NCBI RefSeq assembly: GCF_037126465.1
Contig: NC_088201.1
Coordinates: 226,430,016 to 226,494,015, forward strand
Direction: 5' to 3'
DNA: 64,000 nt
From: Ornithodoros turicata
Taxonomy: Eukaryota > Arthropoda > Arachnida > Ixodida > Argasidae
Shown here: piece by piece, positions 23,083 through 36,930 of the stretch
Layout: each line of letters begins with the position of its first letter
How positions within the stretch are numbered: the stretch's first letter is position 1
The notes under the pieces: generated by a model
The model's input: the letters and a program-made list of their open reading frames with translations, nothing else
The model's database searches: none
Told to the model about the DNA's origin: nothing
Program-made: the position numbers and the translations under genes

Positions 23083-26000
23083 CACACGTCCTCAGATGAC
23101 TTCCACAGGCTTCAGACGTATTCAGTTGGCTCTAGGTGACATTGAATGTCTTCAGGTAACTTCAGGTGCCTACCGACATATCCAGATGACTCCAGGTGTC
23201 TTCTGGTGACTTCAAGTGATTTGAGATGACTTCAGACGTCTTAAGGCGACTTCAGTTGGCTCCAGATCTCATCAGGTGATTTCAAGAGACTTGGGACGTC
23301 TTCATATGGCTGCAGGTGACTTCCGGTAACTGCTGATGTCTTCATATGGCACCAAATGTCTTTGGGTGGCTTCGGGTGACCTCAGACGCCTTCAGGCGAC
23401 TGGAGGTGGCACCTGACCTCTTCAGGCGCGTTCAGTACCTTTACGTGACTCTTCACATTTTCAGGTGATTTCAAGTGACTCAGGTGAACACAGACGTCCT
23501 CAGATGACTACTGGTAGCTTGAGACGTTTTCGGGCGGTTTCACGTGACTCCAGACACGTTCAGGCTACTCCAGCTGCGACTTCAAGTAACTTTAAGTGAC
23601 CCCTGACATCTTCAGGTAGCTTTACGCGACTTTAGGCGACTTCAGGTGACAGCAGATGCCTTGAGGTGATTTCAAGTGATCAGGTGATCTGAGACGTTTT
23701 CAGTCGTCTTCAAATGGCTCTAGAAGTCTTCAGGTGACTTCAGATGACTGCGGACGTCTTCAGGTGACTCCAGGTGTCTTGAAGTGACCGCAAGTGACTT
23801 CAGGTGACCTCAGACGTCTTGCGAACACTTGTGAATGCTCCACAGGTCCTCAGATGACTTCCACAGGCTTCAGACGTCTTCAGGTGGCTCTAAGCGACAT
23901 TGAATGTCTCCAGGTAACTTCAGGTGACTACCGGCGTCTCCAGATGACTCCAGATGTGTTCTAATGACTTCAAGTGATTTGAGATGACTTCAGACGTCTT
24001 CAGGCGACTTCAGTTGGCTCCAGATCTCTTCAGGTGATTTCAAGAGACTTGGGACGTCTTCATGTGGCTGCAGGTGACTTCAGGTAACCGCTGACGTCTT
24101 CAGATGGCTTCAAACGTCTTCGGGTGGCTTCGGGTGACCTCAGATGTCTTCAGGCGACTGGAGGTGGCACCTGACCTCTTCAGGTGAGTTCAGTACCTTT
24201 AGGTGACTCTTCACATTTTCAGGTGACTTCAAGTGACTTCAGGTGAACACAGACGTCCTCAGATGACTACTGGTAGCTTGAGACGGATTCGGGCGGTTTC
24301 ACGTGACTCCAGACACGTTCAGGCGACTCCAGCTGCGACTTCAAGTAACTTTAGGTGACCCCTGACATCTTCAGGTAGCTTTACGCGACTTTAGGCGACT
24401 TCAGGTGACAGCAGATGCCTCGAGGCAATTTCAAGTGACTTCAGGTGATCTGTGACGTTTTCAGTCGTCTTCAAATGGCTCTAGAATTCTTCAGGTGACT
24501 TCAGATGACTGCGGACGTCTTCAGGTGACTTCAGATGACTGCGGACGTCTTCAGGTGACCTCAGACGTCCTGCGAACACTTGTGATTGCTCCACCCGTCG
24601 TCAGATGACTTTCACAGGCTTCAGACGTCTTCAGGTGGCTCTAGGTGACATTGAATGTCTTCAGGTAACTTCAGGTGACTACCGATGTCTCCAGATGACT
24701 TCAGATGTCCTCTGGGGACTTCAAGTGATCTGAGATGACTTCAGATGTCTTCAGGCGACTTCAGTTGGCTCCAGATGTCTTCAGGTGATTTCAAGAGACT
24801 TGGGACGTCTTCCTGTGGCTGCATGTGACTTCAGGTAACTGCTGATATCTTCAGATGGCTCCAAATGTCTTCGGGTGGCTTCGGATGACATCAGACGTCT
24901 TAGGCGACTGGAGGTGGCACCTGACCTCTTCAGGTGAGTTCAGTACCTTTAGGTGACTCTTCACATTTTCAGGTGATTTCAAGTGACTCAGGTGAACACA
25001 GACGTCCTCACGTGACTACTGGTAGCTTGAGACGTTTTCAGGCGGTTTCAGATGACCCCAGAGACGTTTAGGCGACTCCAGCTGTGACTTCAAGTAACTT
25101 TAGGTGACCGTTGACATCTTCAGGTAGCTTTACGCGAGTTTAGGCGACTTCAGGTGACAGCAGATGCCTTGAGGTGATTTCAAGTGACTTCAGGTGATCT
25201 GAGACGTTTTCAGTCGTCTTCAAATGGCTCTATATGTATTCAGGTGACTTCAGATGACTGCGGACGTCTTCAGGTAACTCCAGGTGTCTTGAAGTGACCG
25301 CAAGTGACTTCAGGTGACCTCAGACGTCTTGCGAACACTCGTGATGGCTCCACACGTCCTCAGATGGCTTCCACAGGCTTCAGACATCTTCAGGTGGCTC
25401 TAGGTGACATTGAATGTCTTCAGGTAACTTCAGGTGACTACCGACATATCCAGATGACTCCAGGTGTCTTCTGGTGACTTCAAGTGATTTGAGATGACTT
25501 CAGACGTCTTCAGGCGACTTCAGTTGGCTCCAGATCTCTTCAGGTGATTTCAAGAGACTTGGGACGTCTTCATGTGGCTGCAGGTGACTTCCGGTAACTA
25601 CTGATGTCTTCATATGGCTCCAAATGTCTTCGGGTGGCTTCGGGTGACCTCAGACGCCTTCAGGCGACTGGAGGTGGCACCTGACCTCTTCAGGCGTGTT
25701 CAGAACCTTTAGGTGACTCTTCACATTTTCACGTGATTTCAAGTGACTCAGGTGAACACAGACGTCCTCAGATGACTACTGGTAGCTTGAGACGGTTTCG
25801 GGCGGTTTCACGTGACTCCAGACACGTTCAGGCGACTCCAGCTGCGACTTCAAGTAACTTTAGGTGACCCCTGACATCTTCAGGTAGCTTTACGCGACTT
25901 TAGGCGACTTCAGGTGACAGCAGATGCCTCGAGGCGATTTCAAGTGACTTCAGGTGATCTGGGACGTTTTCAGTCGTCTTCAAATGGCTCTAGAATTCTT

Positions 26001-26835
26001 CAGGTGACTTCAGATGACTGCGGACGTCTTCAGGTGACCTCAGACGTCCTGCGAACACTTGTGATTGCTCCACCCGTCGTCAGATGACTTCCACAGGCTT
26101 CAGACGTCTTCAGGTGGCTCTAGGTGACATTGAATGTCTTCAGGTAACTTCAGGTGACTACCGATGTCTCCAGATGACTTCAGATGTCCTCTGGGGACTT
26201 CAAGTGATCTGAGATGACTTCAGATGTCTTCAGGCGACTTCAGTTGGCTCCAGATGTCTTCAGGTGATTTCAAGAGACTTGGGACGTCTTCCTGTGGCTG
26301 CATGTGACTTCAGGTAACTGCTGATGTCTTCAGATGGCTCCAAATGTCTTCGGGTGGCTTCGGATGACCTCAGACGTCTTAGGCGACTGGAGGTGGCACC
26401 TGACCTCTTCAGGTGAGTTCAGTACCTTTAGGTTACTCTTCACACTTTCAGGTGACTTCAAGTGACTTCAGGTGAACACAGACGTCCTCAGATGACTACT
26501 GGTAGCTTGAGACGTTTTCGGGCGGTTTCACGTGACCCCAGAGACGTTCAGGCGACTCCAGCTGTGACTTCAAGTAACTTTAGGTGACCGTTGACATCTT
26601 CAGGTAGTTTTACGCGACTCTAGGCGACTTCAGGTGACAGCAGATGACTTGATGTAATTTCAAGTGACTTCAGGTGATCTGAGACGTTTTCAGTCGTCTT
26701 CAAATGGCTCTATATGTATTCAGGTGACTTCAGATGACTGCGGACGTGTTCAGGTAACTCCAGGTGTCTTGAAGTGACCGCAAGTGACTTCAGGGGACCT
26801 CAGACGTCTTGCGAACACTTGTGATGGCTCCACAC
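23083..26835 (+). repeat. satellite array between the two Copia B copies
   Basis: Forward monomers. The first part (to about 24235) belongs to duplication copy 1. The rest (24236-26835) repeats 15838-18437. Confidence 0.95.
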
Positions 26836-29800
26836 TGTTGAGGTTTTATGCCGTGGACAATCTGTGCGTGTCGCTTCAACACTCAGAGCATCAGTCAGAC
26901 ATCCAGTTCGGTCCAGTCAGCGAGAGAATGTGGTACACGACTTTGTCATCACACACCTCGCGCTGCTCGGGCCTTTTATTATTAAAATATAACTAATCCG
27001 AAACTAAAGGATTTGTGCTAGACGCAAAAGATACAGCCCAACAAATGCCCCCCTGCGTCCAGCAAATCCTACACATCAAGGAAAGTTTGTGAAGCCGAAT
27101 CCTTTGCCGCACACGGTGTTCTTTGCGTTCGACACTGGTTTCGTCAAAGCGTCGGCGATCATGTCCTCAGTGCGTAAGAATGTGATCCTGAACCGTTTGT
27201 TTTCCACTTCATTTCTGGCGAATAGGTATTTGAGATCGATGTGCTTTGTTCGTTTATGATACATCGGGTTTTCAGTTATTCTGATGGCAGACTGGTTGTC
27301 ACAACGGACTTCTAAGGTCTGAGTTCCATAGTTATTGAATCCAAGTTCTGCCATGAACGTTTTAACCCACTTTCCTTCTTTTAAGCCTTCCGTAAGCGCA
27401 ATGTATTCCGCTTCGCATGTTGACAAAGCTATTAGTTGTTGTCTCGTCGATCTCCAACTGATCGCACCCTGAGACATTGTGAATACGTAACCACTCCTCG
27501 ATCTGCCAGTGCCACACTCGTTCCAGCTTGCATCGGTGTAACCTGTTATGGACTCCTTGCATGCGCTGTAGGTTATTCCAACGTTGCGGGTTCCTTTGAG
27601 GTAGCGGAGCACTCTTTTCACCATCCTCCAGTGACTTAGCGTGTGATTTAAATTGAACTGGCTCAGGTAGTGAGTGACAAATGCAAGGTCTGGGCGTGTC
27701 CCTTGCACCAAATACATTAAATTTCCTATCAGGGACTGATATGGTACATTCGGATTCTTCTCTGCAGCAGTCGCAGTCGTCGTGTCATTCCTCTGTCCAA
27801 CTTCCATTGGTGTTTTTATCGGTTTGCAATCCTCCATCTTGAAGCGATTTAAGATCTCGTCGATGTATTTTCTTTGACTGATCGTTAGGGTCCTGTTCTG
27901 TTTGTCGTGTACTACCTCAATTCCGAGAATATAGGTTGGCTCTCCCAAGTCTTTCAGTTTGACCTTTTGCCCTAGGTCCTTGATGGCTGTTTTTAGAAGG
28001 GCTGATGAAGTGGCCATCATAAGCATGTCGTCCACATATACGCTTAGAATAACCTTCTGATGTCCTTGGATCAATAGGTAAACACATCTATCCGCTTCAA
28101 GCCTCCTGTAACCCAAGTTCCTGAGGATTTCATCAAGCGTTAAGTACCATGTCCTCCCGGATTGCTTGAGGCCGTAAAGTGCCTTCTTTAGTAGACATAC
28201 TTTATTGGCAGCTCCGGGATAGCCCAAAGGTGGCTCCACGTAGACAGTTTCCTCGAGTCTTCCGTGAAGGTACGCCGTCTTCACATCAAGTTGGCGCATC
28301 GCCATTCCTTCCTCGAGGCCTAATGTAAGGAGGATTCGCAAACTTGTCAACTTGACAACGGGTGAAAAAGTATCAAAATAATATACGCCTTCAACCTGCG
28401 ATGTCCCTACGGCAACAAGGCGTGCCTTATACTTGTCTATATTTCCTGCGGCGTCTCTCTTGATGAGATAGACCCATTTTGATTTTACAACTTTCATGTC
28501 TGCTTTCTTTGATACTAAGGTCCACGTTTCCATTTTATGAAGAGATTTGAGTTCCTCTTCCGTGGCTTCGATCCACTGTGCTCGTTGTGGCGACGCCATT
28601 GCTTCATCGTAAGATCGTGGGTCAGTTTGCTTTTGCTCCGTTTGCTGTTCTGTCGCCATTTCACAGTAGTTAGCCTTCTTTGGATCAACTTGTAGACGAC
28701 TAGGTGGTCTTTTGATTCTCGTCGATCGTCTTATTGGAGCGTCGTTCTGTGGAGGCTCCACATCAGATTCGTCAGTAGCTTCATACTCACTGTCTCGTTC
28801 AAGTTGAGATATTGAGCTGTGATTTCCCACCTGGGGGTCACAACATTCCCACCTTCTGCTTGTGATTCAGCCACATCCATATCAACAAATACGTTATCAT
28901 GAGGTGCGTCTGGTTCTCGTGGTGGGATTTGACTTGAGTACTGCAAACTTTCGTAATCCTCCTGGCTGTTACTGTCGCTGTTCAACAGGAGTGAACCCTT
29001 TTTGTCGTCTATAAATTTTACGTCTCTGCTAGCAATGATTGACTTGCTGGACGGATGATAGAGACGATAAGCTTTCTTGTCTTGGTAATATCCCACAAAA
29101 ATAACCTGCCGGCTCTTTTTATCGAGCTTGTTTCTTGGTTGCCAGGAATCCAGGCATAGGCAAAGCAACCAAAAACTTTAAAGTATCGTACCGATTGGTA
29201 GCGTTTCGAGTATATTTCCTCTGGTATGCCTCCATCGAGAACCTTCTTGCTGCAACGGTTTTTTATGTATGCCGCAGCGTTGACTGCCTCGGCCCAAAAA
29301 ACATAGGCAGTTCAGCTTCGTGCAGGAGCGTTCGAGCTGTCTCGACTAATGTTCTGTTCATTCGCTCTGCAACGCCATTCTGAGCGGGTGAATATGGCGC
29401 GGTCCTCTCATGAACTATTCCCCTTGCTTTTAAGAAATGTGCCAAACGATCGTTGACGAACTCACCCCCATTGTCAGTACGAATCCTTCTGACAGTCCGT
29501 CCAAGTTGGGTTTCGGCGGTGCATATGTGTTCCTTTAATGCTTCAGCGGCTTCGCTTTTATAGCGTAAGAAATGAACTGCTGCTCGTCTACTACAGTCAT
29601 CTACAATAACCATAAAATACTTGCTTCTCCCCATTGACTCCACTGGAAAAGGGCCACATAGGTCAAGATGCAGCAATTCTAGTACTTCTGAGCTGTGACT
29701 TGAGAGCGCCCTGAAAGGTTCTCTTGAGTGCTTCACAATGACACAGTTCTCGCAGGTTTCCATTCCCTTCGAAAGGAGTGGTAGGCCGGCCACCGCATTC

Positions 29801-31480
29801 GTTCGTGACATTTTCATTAGCGCGTCGACGTTCAAGTGTCCCATACGACGGTGCCACAGCATTTCTGCACTGTCGAGCTTTGCATGATCCGCCCGCTCTG
29901 TTACCGGTATGGCTTGTGCATTCATTTTGTAGATGCCGTCAGTTTTCACCGCTGAGAAAACGAAGTTCGCTTCCTTGTGGACGGTGCAATCGTCGTCGCT
30001 GAAGATAACTTGCATACCGCTGTCGGTAAGCTTAGACACGGAAATCAGGTTATCCGTTATACCAGGAACATAAAGAACGTTTCTTGCTGTTAGCCTGTTG
30101 TCCACATCGTCATCTAGGACGCGAAAAATGACGGTTCCGGACCCTTCAGCGTCAATAGTCTTGCCATCGGCCACCGTAACTTGCCTCTTCTTTTCGGGCT
30201 TAAAGTCCCTTAGGATATCCATGCATCCGGTCATATGGCTTGTGGCTCCCGAATCAATGGACCAATCTTCAGAGGCACACTTCAATTCCTTAACACCGAA
30301 AGCAAATTAATTTGTCAGTCGTCCGTTTCTATCCTGTGCTGTGGGTGGTCTGGCTAGTCTGGCCGTTTGCCTCGACTTTCCTTCAGTTGTGTCGGGATTT
30401 CGAATCCTGAATGACTCGTCTCGATTCCTGTTCTGACGTGGCGTCCCACTTCCAGCGTTCCCTGCTGAGCGGGTCCAGCAGTTTCGTGCGAAGTGTCCAG
30501 TTTTCCCACAATTGTAGCACTTTAGCGCTTTGGTTTGCGAAGCATATTTATCCTCGTGCTGGTACCTTTTCGGCCGAACACTTGCCTTACAAGCGGCTTC
30601 ATCAACTGAGTCCCTTTTCTGACGTTGTTCTTCTTGTAGAACGGCATATCTGACCTTTTGTAGGGTAATATCGGACATAGAACACACGTCAAAGCCTCGG
30701 GCTACTCCATAATATGCTCCTGGCAGTCCTTGAATGGCTATGGTTGCTACTTCAGCATCTTCGATAGTCTCGCCTAAACTCCGTAACTGCTCAGAAAGGG
30801 ATTCTACGCGGTGCATGTATTGTGCTGCATTTTCTTCTTTGGTCCACTCAATCCCGTTAAGCTCCCGTTTTAGAGCAATTTTCTTTTCGAGTACACGACC
30901 TCGGTTAACCTCTTCGAGTTTGTTCCAAATGTCCTTTGCAGACGTCTGGTTTACGACGTAACTCGTCTGTGCGCTTAACAGCGACTGGACCATGACGTTA
31001 GTAGCCTAGATCTCCTTCTTGTCCCATTCACGCCTGGCATCTTGGTCAATTGGGCGTTCGCCTTCCACGGCTGAACAAAGTCCCTTCGCCTTGAGGTATA
31101 TCGTCATTTTAAAACGCCATGTGGGATAATTGCTGAAGTCAAGCTTCTCTAAGTGGACCGAGTGGTTAGTCGACGTTCCCTCCACCATTTTGGTTTCTCA
31201 AAAGAATGTGAACTTGCTCACCGCTTGAGTGACTCGGTGTCTTGAAACCGATCTGGGCCCATAACCTTTGTTGAGGTTTTATGCCGTGGACAATCTGTGC
31301 GTGTGGCTTCAACACTACCGAGAGAGCATCAGTCAGACATCCAGTTCGGTCCAGTCAGCGAGAGACTGTGGTACACCACTTTGTCATCACGCACCTCGCG
31401 CTGCTCGGGCCTTTCTTATTAAAATATAACTAATCCGAAACTAAAGGATTTGCGCTAGACGCAAAAGATACAGCCCAACA
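26836..31480 (-). mobile_element. Copia-type LTR retrotransposon, family B, copy 2 (duplicate, inactive)
   Basis: The exact counterpart of 18438-23082, shifted by 8,398 bp: 3' LTR 26836-27043, 5' LTR 31269-31480, primer-binding site 31266 down to 31253, flanked by CACAC. It shares every break of copy 1 and sits in the same satellite context, so it was copied as part of the segmental duplication, not by retrotransposition. Confidence 0.95.
27076..31188 (-). pseudogene. Copia B gag-pol polyprotein, copy 2
   Basis: All reading frames are identical to those of copy 1, with stops at 31006-31008 and 30307-30309, the A-run frame change at 29296-29301, and the RT-RNase H frame open at 27076-28830. 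Identity at synonymous sites shows that no time has passed for coding decay since the duplication. Confidence 0.93.
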
Positions 31481-34400
31481 CACACGTCCTCAGATGACTT
31501 CCACAGGCTTCAGACGTATTCAGTTGGCTCTAGGTGACATTGAATGTCTTCAGGTAACTTCAGGTGCCTACCGACATATCCAGATGACTCCAGGTGTCTT
31601 CTGGTGACTTCAAGTGATTTGAGATGACTTCAGACGTCTTAAGGCGACTTCAGTTGGCTCCAGATCTCATCAGGTGATTTCAAGAGACTTGGGACGTCTT
31701 CATATGGCTGCAGGTGACTTCCGGTAACTGCTGATGTCTTCATATGGCACCAAATGTCTTTGGGTGGCTTCGGGTGACCTCAGACGCCTTCAGGCGACTG
31801 GAGGTGGCACCTGACCTCTTCAGGCGCGTTCAGTACCTTTACGTGACTCTTCACATTTTCAGGTGATTTCAAGTGACTCAGGTGAACACAGACGTCCTCA
31901 GATGACTACTGGTAGCTTGAGACGTTTTCGGGCGGTTTCACGTGACTCCAGACACGTTCAGGCTACTCCAGCTGCGACTTCAAGTAACTTTAAGTGACCC
32001 CTGACATCTTCAGGTAGCTTTACGCGACTTTAGGCGACTTCAGGTGACAGCAGATGCCTTGAGGTGATTTCAAGTGATCAGGTGATCTGAGACGTTTTCA
32101 GTCGTCTTCAAATGGCTCTAGAAGTCTTCAGGTGACTTCAGATGACTGCGGACGTCTTCAGGTGACTCCAGGTGTCTTGAAGTGACCGCAAGTGACTTCA
32201 GGTGACCTCAGACGTCTTGCGAACACTTGTGAATGCTCCACAGGTCCTCAGATGACTTCCACAGGCTTCAGACGTCTTCAGGTGGCTCTAAGCGACATTG
32301 AATGTCTCCAGGTAACTTCAGGTGACTACCGGCGTCTCCAGATGACTCCAGATGTGTTCTAATGACTTCAAGTGATTTGAGATGACTTCAGACGTCTTCA
32401 GGCGACTTCAGTTGGCTCCAGATCTCTTCAGGTGATTTCAAGAGACTTGGGACGTCTTCATGTGGCTGCAGGTGACTTCAGGTAACCGCTGACGTCTTCA
32501 GATGGCTTCAAACGTCTTCGGGTGGCTTCGGGTGACCTCAGATGTCTTCAGGCGACTGGAGGTGGCACCTGACCTCTTCAGGTGAGTTCAGTACCTTTAG
32601 GTGACTCTTCACATTTTCAGGTGACTTCAAGTGACTTCAGGTGAACACAGACGTCCTCAGATGACTACTGGTAGCTTGAGACGTTTTCGGGCGGTTTCAC
32701 GTGACCCCAGAGACGTTCAGGCGACTCCAGCTGTGACTTCAAGTAACTTTAGGTGACCGTTGACATCTTCAGGTAGTTTTACGCGAGTTTAGGCGACTTC
32801 AGGTGACAGCAGATGCCTTGAGGTGATTTCAAGTGACTTCAGGTGATCTGAGACGTTTTCAGTCGTCTTCAAATGGCTCTATATGTATTCAGGTGACTTC
32901 AGATGACTGCGGACGTCTTCAGGTAACTCCAGGTGTCTTGAAGTGACCGCAAGTGACTTCAGGGGACCTCAGACGTCTTGCGAACACTTGTGATGGCTCC
33001 ACACGTCCTCAGATGACTTCCACAGGCTTCAGACGTCTTCAGTTGGCTCTAGGTGACATTGAATGTCTCCAGGTAACTTCAGGTGACTACCGGCGTCTCC
33101 AGATGACTCCAGGTGTCTTCTAATGACTTCAAGTGATTTGAGATGACTTCAGACGTCTTCAGGCGACTTCAGTTGGCTCCAGATCTCTTCAGGTGATTTC
33201 AAGAGACTTGCGACGTCTTCATGTGGCTGCAGGTGACTTCAGGTAACTGCTGATGTCTTCAGATGGCTCCAAACGTCTTCGGGTGGCTTCGCGTGACCTC
33301 ACATGTCTTCAGGCGACTGGAGGTGGCACCTGACCTCTTCAGGTGAGTTCAGTACCTTTAGGAGACTCTTCACAATTTCAGGTGACTTCAAGGGACTTCA
33401 GGTGAACACAGACGTCCTCAGATGACTACTGGTAGCTTGAGACGTTTTCAGGCGGTTTCACGTGACTCCAGAAACGTTCAGGCGACTCCAGCCGTGACTT
33501 CAAGTAACTTTAGGTGACCGCTGACATCTTCAGGTAGCTTTACGCGACTTTAGGTGACTTCAGGTGACAGCAGATGCCTTGAGGTGATTTCAAGTGACTT
33601 CAGGTGATCTGAGACGTTTTCAGTCGTTTTCAAATGGCTCTATATGTATTCAGGTGACTTCAGATGACTGCGGACGTCTTCAGGTAACTCCAGGTGTCTT
33701 GAAGTGACCGCAAGTGACTTCAGGGGACCTCAGACGTCTTGCGAACACTTGTGATGGCTCCACACGTCCTCAGATGACTTCCACAGGCTTCAGACGTCTT
33801 CAGTTGGCTCTAGGTGACATTGAATGTCTCCAGGTAACTTCAAGTGACTACCGGCATCTCCAGATGACTCCAGGTGTCTTCTAATGACTTCAAGTGATTT
33901 GAGATGACTTCAGACGTCTTCAGGCGACTTAAGTTGGCTCCAGATCTCTTCAGGTGATTTCAAGGGACTTGGGACGTCTTCATGTGGCTGCAGGTAACTT
34001 CAGGTCACCGCTGACGTCTTCAGATGGCTCCAAATGTCTTCGGGTGGCTTCGGCTGACCTCAGATGTCTTCAGGCGACTGGAGGTGGCACCTGACCTCTT
34101 CAGGTGAGTTCAGTACCTTTAGGTGACTCTTCACAATTTCAGGTGACTTCAAGTGACTTCAGGTGAACACAGACGTCCTCAGATGACTACTGGTAGCTCG
34201 CGACGCTTTCAGGCGGTTTCAGGTGACTCCAGACACGTTCAGGCGACTCCAGCTGTGACTTCAAGTAACTTTAGGTGACCCCTGACATCTTCAGGTAGCT
34301 TTACGCGACTTTAGGCGATTTCAGGTGACAGCAGATGCTTTGAGGTGATTTCAAGTGATTTCAGGTGATCTGAGACGTTTTCAGTCGTCTTCAAATGGCT

Positions 34401-36930
34401 CTAGAAGTCTTCAGGTGACTTCAGATGACTGCGGACGTCTTCAGGTGACTCCAGGTGTCTTGAAGTGACCGCAAGCGACTTCAGGTGACCTCAGACGTCC
34501 TGCGAACACTTGTGATTGCTCCACCCGTCGTCAGATGACTTCCACAGGCTTCAGACGTCTTCGTGCCTCTAGGTGACATTGAATGTCTTCAGGTAACTTC
34601 AGGTGACTACCGATGTCTCCAGATGACTTCAGATGTCCTCTGGGGACTTCAAGTGATCTGAGATGACTTCAGATGTCTTCAGGCGACTTCAGTTGGCTCC
34701 AGATGTCTTCAGGTGATTTCAAGAGACTTGGGACGTCTTCCTGTGGCTGCATGTGACTTCAGGTAACTGCTGATGTCTTCAGATGGCTCCAAATGTCTTC
34801 AGATGGCTCCAAATGTCTTCGGGTGGCTTCGGATGACCTCAGACGTCTTAGGCGACTGGAGGTGGTACCTGATCTCTTCAGGTCAGTTCAGTAGCTTTAG
34901 GTGACTCTTCACATTTTCAGGTGATTTCAAGTGACTCAGGTGAACACAGACGTTCTCAGATGACTACTGGTAGCTTGCGACGCTTTCAGGCGGTTTCAGG
35001 TGACTCCAGACACGTTCAGGCGACTCCAGCTGTGACTTCAAGTAACTTTAGGTGACCCCTGACATCTTCAGGTAGCTTTACGCGACTTTAGGCGATTTCA
35101 GGTGACAGCAGATGCTTTGAGGTGATTTCAAGTGATTTCAGGTGATCTGAGACGTTTTCAGTCGTCTTCAAATGGCTCTAGAAGTCTTCAGGTGACTTCA
35201 GATGACTGCGGACGTCTTCAGGTGACTCCAGGTGTCTTGAAGTGACCGCAAGTGACTTCAGGTGACCTCAGACGTCTTGCGAACACTTGTGAATGCTCCA
35301 CAGGTCCTCAGATGACTTCCACAGGCTTCAGACGTCTTCAGGTGGCTCTAAGCGACATTGAATGTCTCCAGGTAACTTCAGGTGACTACCGGCGTCTCCA
35401 GATGACTCCAGATGTGTTCTAATGACTTCAAGTGATTTGAGATGACTTCAGACGTCTTCAGGCGACTTCAGTTGGCTCCAGATCTCTTCAGGTGATTTCA
35501 AGAGACTTGGGACGTCTTCATGTGGCTGCAGGTGACTTCAGGTAACCGCTGACGTCTTCAGATGGCTTCAAACGTCTTCGGGTGGCTTCGGGTGACCTCA
35601 GATGTCTTCAGGCGACTGGAGGTGGCACCTGACCTCTTCAGGTGAGTTCAGTACCTTTAGGTGACTCTTCACATTTTCAGGTGACTTCAAGTGACTTCAG
35701 GTGAACACAGGCGTCCTCAGATGACTACTGGTAGCTTGAGACGTTTTCGGGCGGTTTCACGTGACCCCAGAGACGTTCAGGCGACTCCAGCTGTGACTTC
35801 AAGTAACTTTAGGTGACCGTTGACATCTTCAGGTAGTTTTACGCGAGTTTAGGCGACTTCAGGTGACAGCAGATGCCTTGAGGTGATTTCAAGTGACTTC
35901 AGGTGATCTGAGACGTTTTCAGTCGTCTTCAAATGGCTCTATATGTATTCAGGTGACTTCAGATGACTGCGGACGTCTTCAGGTAACTCCAGGTGTCTTG
36001 AAGTGACCGCAAGTGACTTCAGGGGACCTCAGACGTCTTGCGAACACTTGTGATGGCTCCACACGTCCTCAGATGACTTCCACAGGCTTCAGACGTCTTC
36101 AGTTGGCTCTAGGTGACATTGAATGTCTCCAGGTAACTTCAGGTGACTACCGGCGTCTCCAGATGACTCCAGGTGTCTTCTAATGACTTCAAGTGATTTG
36201 AGATGACTTCAGACGTCTTCAGGCGACTTCAGTTGGCTCCAGATCTCTTCAGGAGATTTCAAGAGACTTGCGACGTCTTCATGTGGCTGCAGGTGACTTC
36301 AGGTAACTGCTGATGTCTTCAGATGGCTCCAAACGTCTTCGGGTGGCTTCGCGTGACCTCACATGTCTTCAGGCGACTGGAGGTGGCACCTGACCTCTTC
36401 AGGTGAGTTCAGTACCTTTAGGAGACTCTTCACAATTTCAGGTGACTTCAAGGGACTTCAGGTGAACACAGACGTCCTCAGATGACTACTGGTAGCTTGA
36501 GACGTTTTCAGGCGGTTTCACGTGACTCCAGAAACGTTCAGGCGACTCCAGCCGTGACTTCAAGTAACTTTAGGTGACCGCTGACATCTTCAGGTAGCTT
36601 TACGCGACTTTAGGTGACTTCAGGTGACAGCAGATGCCTTGAGGTGATTTCAAGTGACTTCAGGTGATCTGAGACGTTTTCAGTCGTTTTCAAATGGCTC
36701 TATATGTATTCAGGTGACTTCAGATGACTGCGGACGTCTTCAGGTAACTCCAGGTGTCTTGAAGTGACCGCAAGTGACTTCAGGGGACCTCAGACGTCTT
36801 GCAAACACTTGTGATGGCTCCACACGTCCTCAGATGACTTCCACAGGCTTCAGACGTCTTCAGTTGGCTCTAGGTGACATTGAATGTCTCCAGGTAACTT
36901 CAGGTGACTACCGGCGTCTCCAGATGACTC
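31481..36930 (+). repeat. satellite array, forward, with ~3.06-kb spaced duplications
   Basis: The first ~1.15 kb completes duplication copy 2. Beyond that, 32080-33840 reappears at about 35140-36900 (offset 3,060, i.e. four monomers), marked by the variant GTGAATGCTCCACAGG at 32230 and 35290. Confidence 0.9.

Larger units (their letters stand above)
15838..32633 (+). repeat. tandem segmental duplication, unit 8,398 bp, two copies
   Basis: Sequence at x reappears at x+8398 for x from about 15838 to 24285. Copy 1 spans about 15838-24235 and copy 2 about 24236-32633. Each holds satellite, one 4,645-bp Copia element and more satellite. Both Copia copies carry the same stops and frameshifts. The only difference I found is G at 22892 versus A at 31290. 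About 47 bp of shared satellite lies at the breakpoints, which fits unequal crossing-over. Confidence 0.92.

Noticed and set aside
26836..31480. A second independent Copia B insertion
   Set aside because: Same flanking satellite, same target duplication and the same five breaks as copy 1, at a constant offset of 8,398 bp. It is a segmental duplicate.
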